From contig CAOLHI010001848.1 in assembly GCA_948474755.1 (NCBI GenBank), forward strand, positions 186,001 through 250,000: a stretch of DNA of 64,000 nt, written 5' to 3'. The DNA comes from Ctenosaura bakeri. Its lineage: Eukaryota > Chordata > Lepidosauria > Squamata > Iguanidae. This document shows, one piece after another, positions 1-9,691 of the stretch (position 1 is its first letter; each line of letters opens with the position of its first letter). Under the pieces are notes generated by a model, which saw nothing but the letters and a program-made list of their open reading frames with translations, did no database searches and had not been told where the DNA came from. Made by a program: the position numbers and the translations under genes.

Positions 1-440
1 CCCAGGGCGTCCTCTCATGGAAGTCGTCTGCACCTTGGAGCGGACTAGGTCCAGACTACTTACCTGAGATCCACACCTCAGTCTGCTCTGAAACACCCCC
101 AACTGATCCTCCAGCGCAGTTTTTAAAGAATGGTAGAAAAACGTTCTTTAATTTTCTGGAGCGCGCCATTCCGTTCCTGCTCACTTGTGCAGATTCGCAG
201 GCTCACACCAATGCAAGCCTGCGATCTGCGGAGGGCAGGCTTTAGGTGTGGTGAGCTTCAGTGGTTGGTCGGGACCTCTGGAAGCCGCCATTTTGGAAGC
301 CAGAGCAGTGCGTATCTAAGACCTCGCACTGCTCTAATTCACCTTGGATGAGAAGGAGGAGCAGTCCGCTTTGGTCCATGTCCAGAAGATCCGGTGAGTA
401 ACGGCACGGAGTGATTCCCTCGCCTCATGCGGAAATGGCC
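1..440. mobile_element. Right end of a GC-rich DNA transposon with GGCCATTTCC terminus (left end outside window)
   Basis: The block is GC- and CpG-rich against AT-rich surroundings and stops at GCGGAAATGGCC, the reverse complement of the terminus seen on many hairpin elements in this window (GGCCATTTCCGC). I infer that it is the right part of a longer non-autonomous member of that family. It contains a GCCGCCATTTT stretch near 285-296, which resembles a YY1 core, and a short repeated theme (GCAGTGCG near 307 and its complement near 325). The 73-aa open frame inside it resembles nothing I know. The left boundary, and so any target duplication, cannot be seen. Confidence 0.45.
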
Positions 441-2444
441 ACAGTCTCAAACTCAATATGAAACAGGAATAAGAGGAAAAAGTAAATGTGACTCTGGGTG
501 AAAAACATCAAAACTGAGATGAAAACATTTTTACATCCTTTTTCCTGGAACCAGATGCAACCTTAGAAAAGGCATTCCTATAGATGCCCTTGGTTTTGCA
601 GAGTTCAATGGGATTTGAATAATTTATCCTGGGAGTACAATCCAGAGGGATGTCCCACACAAGGAAGCCACTGGGTTAGAGTTGCTGAAGTACCCTCACT
701 TCTCATGGTTCACCAACATAGTCCCACTAGGATCCCACCAAGGAACAGATGTGCAGTATTTTTGGATGGAGGCCCATAGCCCAGGATGTAGCTCTCAGCT
801 GTGAGCACATTTCATTTTTTTGAATCACATCCAGCAATAAAAAGTATGCTTTGGATCAGGGCTATAATGGCATGATAAGAAGAGGTGTGGCAGCAACTTC
901 ATCTATAGATGTTCAGCTAGATCATAGCCATTTCATAAACAGTATATATTTGTCTGTGTTTTGTGGTGGATAGCTGCCCTGCTAACTTGAATGTGCTGAT
1001 CCCCAACACAAAAAAAGTGCTCCTGGTAGAACAAGTTTTTGAACCACAGTGCACAGGCAACAAGTAAGGGATAACAGGCCCAAACATATAACCTGAGAAT
1101 TATTTTACAGTCTACATTGTGCTTATGCTTGTCTTGTTATGATGCATAATATTTATTCTGGTTTTGTGGGTTGAGGGATCTGAGTCTTAGAGACCATTTT
1201 AATATAATGTTTTATTATAATTTTATAGGAAGCTGCTTTGAGAGTCCTTGTGGCTGACAAGAACCAATAAAGTTAATGATGAAGCTGGGAGTTTCTCAAG
1301 GCTCTCAAATGTGTTGATTGCTGAATGAATCTGTGCATGCGTGCACACACACACACACCCTACTTACATTTGTCACTTTATTTTCCTAGGTGAATATGTC
1401 TTGCTGATTTAACAGCAAATACCTTGACAGCTGGAGGATTCATTTTAAGCTAAAGGAAAATTAGATACCTAAGTTATTGGTGTCCTGAGGAGTACTCTGT
1501 ATGCCTCTGAATTTGTGCACCAAAGTAGTAGAAACGACAACTTCTATATTAAAAAACATTTCTTCCTACAGGGAAACTAGGGCATCAAGTAGGAGTCCTC
1601 AGGAGCAAAATGGAAAGCCATAAATCTGAAGTTTTATGGGAAAAGCATGAAGGAAGTCAAACAGATTTATGGAATATCTTATGATATCAGGATACCTTAT
1701 GGCTCTTCAGTCTGCATTTTGTTCCATAAATTCACACCTTATTATTTATCGAAATTACCAGTGGTTAGTTCCATAAAGGGACTTAGTAAGAAACTACAAT
1801 CTGCAGCCTACCTCTCCCATCTTATGCTAGTCTGTTTAACCTATGTTAAGGACCTTATTTAAAGTTCTGTGCACTGTTCTTGCAACCAGATAACTAGCTT
1901 TTTATGTCTTTGCAGCAATTCTGCTCCTACTGCTGTGTCTGATACTATGCCATTCTTGTCTTCTGGGAATTTCTCAGAATATGTCCAGTTGAAATAAACA
2001 ACAAATCTCCCAAGGTTTAACACCTTGACAAAGGCACAGTTTTAAATTGTTCTCACAAAGATCTAACAGCTATTTAATCACTGCTGGTGTATCACATATT
2101 TATTGTATAACACAATGTGCACATGATTAAAATGGACAAGTTAAAATGTACTATTAGTTACAAAAAAATATAATTACCATAAGAAAACTGGAAACATTTC
2201 AAGCTATAATTCATTTTGTATAGGAGATATTTCTTTAAAGAGTATTTGAGCTGATTTACAATTCAGAGATTTCATCAGACTTCAGACATCATTTTGTTTT
2301 GCTATATTGTTTCTACCCAGGACTAGAAAAAAACTAATTCCAGTCTTCCTTCGTCTTCCTTCTCTGCTAAGAAAGAAAGGAGGAAACACAAGGAAAGCAT
2401 GTGACTATACAGTGAAAAACTAAAAGCACCTGTCATTAGGAAAT
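441..2444. other. No gene seen; AT-rich, one short CA run
   Basis: No convincing coding sequence on either strand. A short CA run lies near 1342-1359. The 71-aa open frame at 1647-1862 has no recognisable motif and is probably chance. Confidence 0.5.
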
Positions 2445-2492
2445 GAAATGATTAAACTGAGTCTATCACACTTTAGAAATATCATGAGATGG
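2445..2492 (+). repeat. BovB/RTE 3'-region remnant, left piece, split by the L1
   Basis: Reads approximately 'aaactgag...atatcatgagatgg', close to the BovB stretch at 34790-34835 that encodes LRLLYFGHIMRRHDS. The matching continuation (CATGACTCATTGGAAA) lies at 8586-8620, after the L1. The L1 therefore landed inside this old fragment. Only about 100 bp of BovB can be recognised in total. Confidence 0.55.
2479..2492 (+). repeat. L1 target-site duplication, left copy
   Basis: ATATCATGAGATGG, identical over 14 bp to 8572-8585. The L1 5' end starts directly after it and the poly-A tail ends directly before the right copy. Confidence 0.9.
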
Positions 2493-2900
2493 GGGGAGGA
2501 GCCAACTACGATGGCAGAGAGAGGCTAAATATTCGACTCCCGGAACAGATGATTATAAAATAATTCCAGAAGCCTTTTTCAAAACAAAGAAAGAATGTGA
2601 GTAATTAATTGAATAATATGGGAAAGAATGTAAGATAAGATAGTGGATTGGTTTCGATTCTTCTCCAACTGGAGGGAAAATAAAAGACTCTGTTTAAACT
2701 GCAAATAACTGTTGAAACGGACCGAAAGCAAAACAGTTTTTTCCCCCCTTTGTGGTCCTTGAGATATATGCCGCCTAAAAAAGGTCTATAAACACCCTGT
2801 TTGGAAGCGACCTACAGCAACAGATAAAACATATAATCGTCTAGTTAGAGATTTTGAAAATATAAACTTAAACTCTAACGGAGACGAAAAAGTCATTAAA
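2493..2900 (+). promoter_or_regulatory. L1 5' UTR (presumed internal promoter)
   Basis: Non-coding leader from the L1 5' boundary to the ORF1 start. In L1 elements this region holds the internal RNA polymerase II promoter. The first bases include ACGATGGCAG, which loosely resembles the YY1-bound start motif of other L1s. No TATA box is evident. The promoter role is inferred from the family. Confidence 0.6.
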
Positions 2901-3857
2901 ATGGCGGCGAAGAAAGCTGCGAACGGAGCTAATGAAGAGATAAAAACTTTTATACACAAGCTTATTACAGAGTCTAATCAAGCTCTTGTTACTACAATAA
3001 CATCTAATATAAGGGCAGAAATGGGGCAATTGCAGGAAAAAATCTCACAGGAGTTAAAAGCATTGGACCTTAAAGTGGATAATATAAAAAAAACCCAAGG
3101 GAATCAGCAGACCAAACTAGCAGAACATGATGGCAAGATTTCTTTGTTAGAGAGACAAATTATCCAGCTCCAAGACCAGAACAGAAGAAACAACGTGAGG
3201 ATTCGTGGATTCGCAGAGCAGCCACAACAAAGTCAAAAATCCTTGAAAGAGGAAGTTTTAAAATGGCTAAAAAGCATTGTTCCTGAGATTTTATGGGAAG
3301 ATCATGACATAGAGAGAATTCATCGTGTGTCAGCTGCAAAAAGAGGAATAATTCCCAGAGATATTATAATGAGAATTGCGAATTTCAACAAGAAAGATGA
3401 TTTGATGAGAGCTGTTAGAAAGAATCCAGGAATATTGAAGTATCGAGATAACACAGTGGAAATATATAATGATTTATGCCGCGAAACAATAAATTGGAGA
3501 AGGGAAATGAAACCCTGCATCATAGTTCTACAGAGAGTTGGGATAAGATACAGTTGGGGATATCCCATCTTTCTGAAATTCCAATATGCTGGCAAATACC
3601 ACAGAATAAATTCTCTTGAACAAGGATTGCAACTCCTGAGAGAACTGAAACTGATCCAGCAAGAGGAAAAGGAAGAGGAAGGTGCGGTTGGAGGAGCGGA
3701 AGAAGGAGCAGTGGGAGGAGCAACTGAAGAAGGAGCAGCGGGAGGAGCAACTGAGGAAGGAGTAGTGGGAGGAGTAACTGAAGAAGGAGCAGCGGGAGGA
3801 GTAACAGGAGGAGCAAAGAAGAAGACTTCGGGAGATAAACGAAAGGACAGAGGCTGA
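2901..3857 (+). CDS. L1 ORF1 protein (RNA-binding nucleic-acid chaperone), tail probably frameshifted
   Basis: A 318-aa protein. In L1 elements ORF1p trimerises and coats L1 RNA to form the cytoplasmic RNP. Residues about 35-95 have heptad spacing (LQEKISQELKALDLKVDNI...), consistent with the trimer coiled coil. RRNNVRIRGFAE (96-107) is the start of the L1 RRM. IERIHRV (138-143) and the following ~110 residues match the RRM and C-terminal domain layout (PRDIIMRI, FLKFQYAGK). Residues from about 261 are a Gly/Ala/Glu repeat (EEGAAGGAT units) unlike a normal ORF1 C-terminus. It comes from a 27-bp DNA repeat that reads as a charged KKEQREEQL repeat in another frame, so I infer a 1-nt indel near 3676-3690. 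The ATG at 2901 is chosen because the coiled-coil region follows in frame. Confidence 0.88.
   Translation: MAAKKAANGANEEIKTFIHKLITESNQALVTTITSNIRAEMGQLQEKISQELKALDLKVDNIKKTQGNQQTKLAEHDGKISLLERQIIQLQDQNRRNNVRIRGFAEQPQQSQKSLKEEVLKWLKSIVPEILWEDHDIERIHRVSAAKRGIIPRDIIMRIANFNKKDDLMRAVRKNPGILKYRDNTVEIYNDLCRETINWRREMKPCIIVLQRVGIRYSWGYPIFLKFQYAGKYHRINSLEQGLQLLRELKLIQQEEKEEEGAVGGAEEGAVGGATEEGAAGGATEEGVVGGVTEEGAAGGVTGGAKKKTSGDKRKDRG
3700..3804 (+). repeat. 27-bp minisatellite in the ORF1 tail
   Basis: About four tandem units of 27 bp (3700-3726, 3727-3753, 3754-3780, 3781-3804 partial). In the ORF1 frame a unit gives Gly/Ala-rich residues; shifted by one base it gives KKEQREEQL. The shifted frame is broken only by TAG at 3763 and TAA at 3775 and 3802, each in the position of a CAG or CAA Gln codon in sister units, as C-to-T changes would produce. 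Past the repeat the shifted frame stays open, with a charged sequence, to TAG at 3928-3930. Confidence 0.8.
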
Positions 3858-4305
3858 GGAGGACTGGAAGAAACAATATGATATAACAGAAGAAGAAGAA
3901 AGAGAACGTCATAGAGTAGGAGAAGGGTAGATGACTACTGAGTAAAATATATTCTTATAGATTATAAATGCATAGAGATAGATTTATATATATATAAAGC
4001 AAGAGGGTATAGAGAGGGAAGGGAGGGGGAAGAGAGGGAAAAAAAAATATGGGAAAGAAAATAAATCGGGAGAGGGTATTGGTCTCTATGCCGGGAGTTG
4101 GCATACCTTCACACACACACCCCAGGACCATGGCTGGTCGTTTCCAAGGCAGAAGCGCTTTGGAGGAAGAGGGGGGGAAATGTTTGTGTGGGGAGGGGAG
4201 GGGAGGGTGGGAAGGGGGAGGGGAGTGGGAGGGGGAAGGGAAGGGGAGCACCATCACATTAAAGAGCCAATGGGGAGTGGGATTAGAAAATTCAAAATAT
4301 GAAAA
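3858..4305 (+). other. L1 inter-ORF spacer, purine-rich
   Basis: Lies between the ORF1 stop and the ORF2 start. Its first ~70 bases may be the decayed end of ORF1 (see the ORF1 tail). A strongly G-rich stretch follows near 4171-4248. Open frames here (for example 4049-4321) are low-complexity chance frames. Confidence 0.7.
4190..4248 (+). other. G-rich tract, potential G-quadruplex
   Basis: Repeated runs of 3-5 G separated by single A or T bases on the plus strand (GGGGAGGGGAGGGGAGGG type), enough for several four-run quadruplexes in L1 sense RNA. It sits about 60 bp before the ORF2 start. Folding is inferred from sequence only. Confidence 0.7.
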
Positions 4306-7300
4306 ATGGAGAATAGATTGAGAATATCAACATTGAATGTGAAAGGTTTGGGGTCAATAATAAAGAGAAAAAGGATAGAATCGATATTAAAAAAAGATAA
4401 GGCCGATATAATTTTTTTACAAGAAACACATGGAAAAAGAGATAAAAAAAATGAGCTTAGATTGAACTGGGTAGCCATTTATGAGGAAGCATTTGGTACA
4501 TCCAAATCAAGAGGAGTTGCAATAATAATTTCTAAAAGATGCAATTTCATTGTAATAAGTGTGGAGTTAGATGAAAAAGGTAGATATGTAATTATACAAG
4601 GTGAAATAGATGGAGAAACATATGTCATAATGAATATTTACGCACCTAATGAGAAGCAAAAAGAGTTTTATGAAGAAATATTTAATAAGATCAAAAAAAT
4701 GAAAGGAGATTATACAATAATCGCAGGTGATTTTAATATGGTGATGGATAGATGGAAAGATAAATCAGATCCATCAATTAGAGATAGATATAATAATATA
4801 ACAATTTTGAATAAATTAGTGAGTAGAAATGAACTGATAGATGTTTGGAGGCTAATAAAGGGTGAAGAAAAGAAATATACGTATTATTCATCAGTTCATA
4901 AAAATTACTCAAGAATAGATTATATTTTTGTTTCAAAGAATATGATACCTAGATTAATAAATACAGAAATTGAAACAATAAAAGTGACAGATCATGCTCT
5001 GATGAACTTGGATATAACTATGAAAAGGAATTATAGAGAAGCAAAAAGGTGGAGACTGGATACTAAGTTATTTAATTATAAGGAGATAGTAAATAAAATA
5101 GAGAAGGAGTGGCAAGAAATTTGGGATATAAACAATAAGGAAGTAACACAAGATGTATTGTGGGATACAATGAAGGCAGTGGTAAGAGGATTATGCATTA
5201 AAGAATCAAGCAAATTAAAGAGACAATTAGGAGAAAAAAAATTAAAATTAGAAAAAGAAATAAAGGAACTAGAGAATGATTATATAATAGATAGAACTAA
5301 ACAGAAATTAATAATATTACAAGCAAAAAGAGATGAATTAGAAAAGATAGAAATGGACGAAGTTCAGAAAAATCTAATATACTTGGAAAGGGAATACTTT
5401 GAATATAGTAATAAAAATTCTAAAATGCTGGCTAAATCAGTACAATCAAAAAAAACTAGAAATATGATTGGCGTAGTTAAAGATAAATTTGGTAAAGAAA
5501 AAAGGTTGATGAAAGAGAAATTAAAAATATTTGAGGAATTTTTTCGAGAATTGTATTCAGCAGAAGATAAATCTTTAGAGAACATAGAGGAGTATATTAA
5601 TGAAAATTGGAAAGTAAGACTAACAGAACAAGATAAAGGATTGATGGAAGAAATGATATCAGAAGAGGAAATAGAAGAAGTAATAAATAATTTAAAAGGA
5701 GGAAAATCACCAGGATTGGATGGACTAGGTCCAGAATATTATAAAACATTTAAAAAAGGTTTAATTCCTAAACTAAAAGTGTTATATAATAGTATATTGA
5801 GGGGTGAAAAAATTCCATTATCATGGAAGCAGTCACTAATAATATTAATTTTAAAACCAAATAAGGATCCTATGGATCCAGGTTCTTATAGACCAATATC
5901 TTTAATAAATCAAGATGCAAAAATCTTGACAGCAATAATGGCGAAGAGGTTAAATAAATTTATTTATAAGTATATACATAAAGATCAATGTGGTTTTATT
6001 CAAGGAAGACAGATGGCAAATTTAATAGGGAAAACGATAAATAAAATAAATATAATGGACAGAGATAAACAAAAAGCTGGAATTTTAGCCCTAGATATAT
6101 TTAAAGCCTTTGATTGTGTGGAATGGCCGGCATTAAAAACAATTTTAAATAAAATAGGATTAGGAGAGAGATTTAAAGGGTTAATAAATCAATTGTATTC
6201 ACATAATACATCTGTAGTGATGGTAAATGATGGATTTACAGAACAGATTCAAATAACAAGAGGAACGAGACAAGGATGTCCATTATCTCCAGTTTTATTT
6301 GCAATAGTTATAGAAATGTTAGCGAATGTGATAAGAAATGATGAGAATTTGGAAGGAATTGGAGTTAAGGAAAAAAATAAAATAAGCTTATTTGCAGATG
6401 ACACATTGTTGACAATTAAGGATCCAATTGAAAAGATAGATAGGATAGATAAACATTTAATAGAGTTTGGGGAGAAGACGGGATTAGAAATAAATTGGGC
6501 CAAATCAGAAATAATGTTATTTAATTATACTAAAGAAGAAGTACAAAAATTTATAAGTAGTAAAAGAGGATTACTTAAAATAAAAGAATCAATTAAATAT
6601 TTAGGAATAGAGATTACAAAAAATTTACAAGAATTACAGGAAAAAAATTTCAAGAAATTAAGATTAGAAACAAAAAGGAAATTAGAGGACTACAAAAATA
6701 TAAAGCTATCGTGGTTTGGTAGAATAGCAGTGGTAAAAATGAAAATTTTTCCTAAAATTAACTTTTTGTTTAGAATGCTACCAATAAAAATATCAGAGGA
6801 AGAATTAAAGGAGTGGCAAAAGATATTAAATAATTTTTGTAATGGAAATAAAAAATTGAGGATTAACAAGAAATATTGGTATAAAAGTCAAAAAGAAGGT
6901 GGCCTGGGACTTCCAAATTTAAAATGGTATTATTATGCAAATCAATTGAGATATATCATAGAGGGGGTTTCAGGAAAGGGTGATTTAGATTGGTTAGAGA
7001 TAGAAGATATGAATATTGAGACAAAATTAGAAAATATATTTTTTAGGAATTTTTCAAAGAAAGAAATGGAGAAGATAGAAAATCCTTTTATAAAAAATAT
7101 AATAGAAATATGGAAAAAAAATAAAAGAAAATTAATACCAAATATATCAATATTAACTCCGATAGTGATGATGGAAAAATTTCCAATAAATTTAAGAGAA
7201 ATAATAGAGAAAGAAATAAAAAAACAAAAAATTTATAGATTAAAAGAATGGATGAAAATAATGATAAATAAAGATAGAATGAAAGAGAGATTGCAGGAAA

Positions 7301-8139
7301 CTAAAATATCCTGGTTAAATTATATATAATTAGAGCAATGGACAAAGAGTATGAAAAGATATGTTAAGGATTTTAAAGAATATACTAAATTTGAACAAAT
7401 TATTATTCAAAGAGAAAATATGCAAGAAAATGAAATACTAAAAGGTATTACAAGTGAAATATATAAAATATTAGCAAAAGAACAAGAAGAGGATTTTCTT
7501 AGAAAAATGTGGGAGGAAGAGATAGTACAAAATATAGATATACAAGAATGGAGAAAAATTTGGAAACAACGTCATTTAAAAAAATTATCAATAAGAATAA
7601 AAGAGAATTATTATAAATTAGTGTGGAAATGGTACTTGACTCCAGTGAAATTAAATCAAATAGATGAGAAATATTCAAGATTATGTTGGAGAGGATGTCA
7701 AGAAATTGGTACATATATGCATATGTGGTGGAATTGCAATAAGATAATGGAGTTTTGGCAAAAGGTTTTTAAAGAGATAAAAGAGATTATAGGAGCAGAT
7801 ATACCAGTATGTCCAAATATTGCATTGTTGTCTATATATGATAAGGTTGAGTGTACTCAAGTAAAGAAAGAATTAATAACAAATTTGTTAACTGCAGCGA
7901 GATTAATAATAGCAAAAAAATGGAAAGGAAATGAAAAATTTCAAATAGAGGAATGGTATAACGAAGTGTGGAAAATTGCAATTAATGATAAACTAACATG
8001 TAGAATTAGGTTTATGAAAGGTTTGGTTAAAGGGAATGATTTTGAAGAAATTTGGAAAATATTTTTGGATAAAGTTCTGAAAAGAGATAGTAATACTACC
8101 CTGTCAAAAGAAGAATGGCAATTTTGGAAAGTGGATTAA
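4306..8139 (+). pseudogene. L1 ORF2 (endonuclease-reverse transcriptase) with one in-frame stop
   Basis: ORF2p nicks target DNA and reverse-transcribes L1 RNA there. The N-terminal APE-type endonuclease shows N11 (TLNVKG), E40 (LQETHG), Y112 (IYAPN), D142/N144 (AGDFN), D205 (RIDYIF) and D229-H230 (TDH). The reverse transcriptase shows SYRPISLIN, D597 (LDIFKAFD), RQGCPLSP and FADD at residues 696-699 (nt 6391-6402). After residue 1007 a TAA occurs at 7327-7329. The same frame then stays open from 7330 to 8139 for 269 more residues, including the L1 C-terminal zinc-knuckle-like motif CX3CX7HX4C (from nt 7684; CWRGC...HMWWNC). There is no frameshift: a single nonsense codon separates the two parts. 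A product ending at 7326 would keep the catalytic domains but lose the Cys-rich C-terminus, which is needed for retrotransposition in studied L1s. Confidence 0.93.
7327..7329 (+). other. In-frame TAA nonsense codon in L1 ORF2
   Basis: Codon 1008 of ORF2, within a local AT-alternating stretch (TATATATAAT). The flanking codons continue in the same frame on both sides without stops. Confidence 0.95.
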
Positions 8140-8571
8140 ATAAAAAGTTGGCTCTGGGGGTGGGTTTTTTTTAGTTTTAGTTTTGTTTTTCTTTTATGTT
8201 GTATATTTTGTAATTCTTAGTAGGTGTGTGTGTTAAACTTGTGATTTATAGATTTAAATGGATAAGTGATGTCAATGTTTTTTAAAAAAAAAAGTTAAAA
8301 GAATTAACAATAGAAATAGATTAAAGGGGATGTGAAAAATATTGAATTAAATGTGAAATTATAACAGTTGAACAGATTTATAAATTTAAGGGTAAAGGTG
8401 CAAAATAACAATGAAAGTTAGTATTGCTTAAGAGAAGAGAAAAAAAGAAAAAGAAAAAAAAAATTTTTAATTCACTATTATGTATATCACATGGTGTTTA
8501 ATTTTTTTTCTTGTTTTGTATTTGTGATTTAGTTATATAATTAATAAAAAAATATCTAAAAAAAAAAAGAG
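8140..8571 (+). other. L1 3' UTR and poly-A tail
   Basis: Begins with a short G-rich segment (CTCTGGGGGTGGG near 8153-8164), as in other L1 3' UTRs. It is then AT-rich, with AATAAA at 8543-8548 and an A-run at about 8559-8569 before the TSD. Confidence 0.85.
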
Positions 8572-8620
8572 ATATCATGAGATGGCATGACTCATTGGAA
8601 AATATGATAGTTTTACTAAT
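8572..8620 (+). repeat. Right L1 target duplication and continuation of the BovB remnant
   Basis: 8572-8585 repeats 2479-2492 exactly. 8586-8620 continues the BovB-like 'catgactcattggaaaat' text. Confidence 0.6.
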
Positions 8621-9467
8621 GTTTACTAATGCCATGGGAATGGAAATGCCCCATTGTCCATGTCAATGTAAAGTCATGGCAGTTGGGAGAATTGCCCAGA
8701 ATCAACTTGAAGCACCAGAATAGCAGAAAAATGCAAGTCACTCAGATTTCTTTGTGAGGGGATTCAACACTTCTGAGCAGTGGGTTCAAAAATTCTTGGG
8801 TATTGCCTGAAGTTTTCAAAAAACATACTGGGGAAAATAAAATATCACATGTCATAAGTCACCCTGTGTCCACTCTCAGTCTGGGCAGTCAGCCAAAGTG
8901 CAGCTGATAAGGCAGAAAGCAAGCAAACAGGCCAAGATGTGTTTCCTTGTTTTTATCTAGTAAGCAAACTGATGAGAGACAAACAAAGGAATGCAAAACC
9001 CCTGGCAACAATGCACAGTAAATATAATTCTAAGTCAGAGATCAGAGACATGGTAGGAGAAACAGTGAGTTAATCATCAACAAGTGCTAGAGGGGAATGG
9101 TTGGGTTTTTATAGGTCTACAACTTAACCCAGCTGCTGCCCAATTTAACTACTGTTTTATATAAATTCATTGAAATCTGTGTATGCTTTCCTTTTGATGT
9201 CTATGCTTAGCAAAGGTGGGTAGAAGTAAGTTATCTTCTGTGTCAGAACGGGCAGGATCTGGCACTGCCCCCTGTTCTGTCTCTGGGGTGGGTTGGTACT
9301 GTCTCCTCCTGTTCAGCAGTCTCCGAGTCAGAGTCCATTTCTATGTCCTGAAAGCAGGGCATGACACCATGTTGAAACCAAGGAATCCAGTGTAGAGGAG
9401 TCAGATGTTAAATGATCTTTGGCTTCAGATGATGGCTCACTTCCCAATTCTAAGCATCTAGTGGCAG
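8621..9467. other. No gene seen
   Basis: Ordinary AT-rich sequence with no frame, repeat unit or motif that I recognise. Confidence 0.5.
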
Positions 9468-9691
9468 ATAGCAATAGCACCACATAGCATGTGTATTTCT
9501 ATACTGCTTATCAGCTAAGCGCTCTTTAAGTGGTTTACATGTATTTTAGCTAATTTCCCTCAACAAGATGGGTACTCATTTTACTGACCTGTGGAAAGAT
9601 GGAAGGCTGAGTCAACCTGGAGCTCAGCAGGATTAAACTCACAACCTTGTGGCTGTAGTGCTGGCATTTAACCACTGCACCACCAGGGCAG
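9468..9691 (-). mobile_element. tRNA-derived SINE with LINE-type tail (copy 1)
   Basis: Read on the minus strand it starts CCTGGTGGTGCAGTGGTTAA, a tRNA-like A box. It has a degenerate B box (GTTTAATCC in place of GTTCGATCC), then GGTTGACTCAGCCTTCC, and ends in an AT-rich tail with AGCGGTATA-like and TGCTATTGCTA text. Parallel copies lie at 17036-17276, 17905-18062 and 27243-27519. The tail resembles the 3' end of L2/CR1-type LINEs, presumably the source of its reverse transcriptase. Confidence 0.75.

Larger units (their letters stand above)
2493..8571 (+). mobile_element. Full-length L1 non-LTR retrotransposon
   Basis: A complete L1 of about 6.1 kb: a 5' end beginning GGGGAGGAGCCAAC (like the GGAGGAGCCAA start of mammalian L1s), a ~400-bp 5' UTR, ORF1, a ~450-bp purine-rich spacer, ORF2, a ~400-bp 3' UTR with an AATAAA at 8543-8548, and a poly-A tail. 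A perfect 14-bp TSD flanks it, typical of target-primed reverse transcription by L1. The perfect TSD, the poly-A and the almost unbroken frames point to a fairly recent insertion. It is probably not autonomous now: ORF2 carries one stop, and ORF1 appears frameshifted in its tail. Its AT-rich codon use differs from the flanking sequence. Confidence 0.93.

Noticed and set aside
3700..3804. CRISPR-like array
   Set aside because: Direct 27-bp repeats without spacers, inside an L1 coding region of a vertebrate genome.
3520..3912. 130-aa minus-strand Leu-rich frame
   Set aside because: Antisense shadow of the purine-rich L1 ORF1 tail.
7351..8139. Separate 262-aa gene downstream of L1 ORF2
   Set aside because: It is in the same frame as ORF2 and carries the ORF2 C-terminal Cys motif; it is the part after the nonsense codon.
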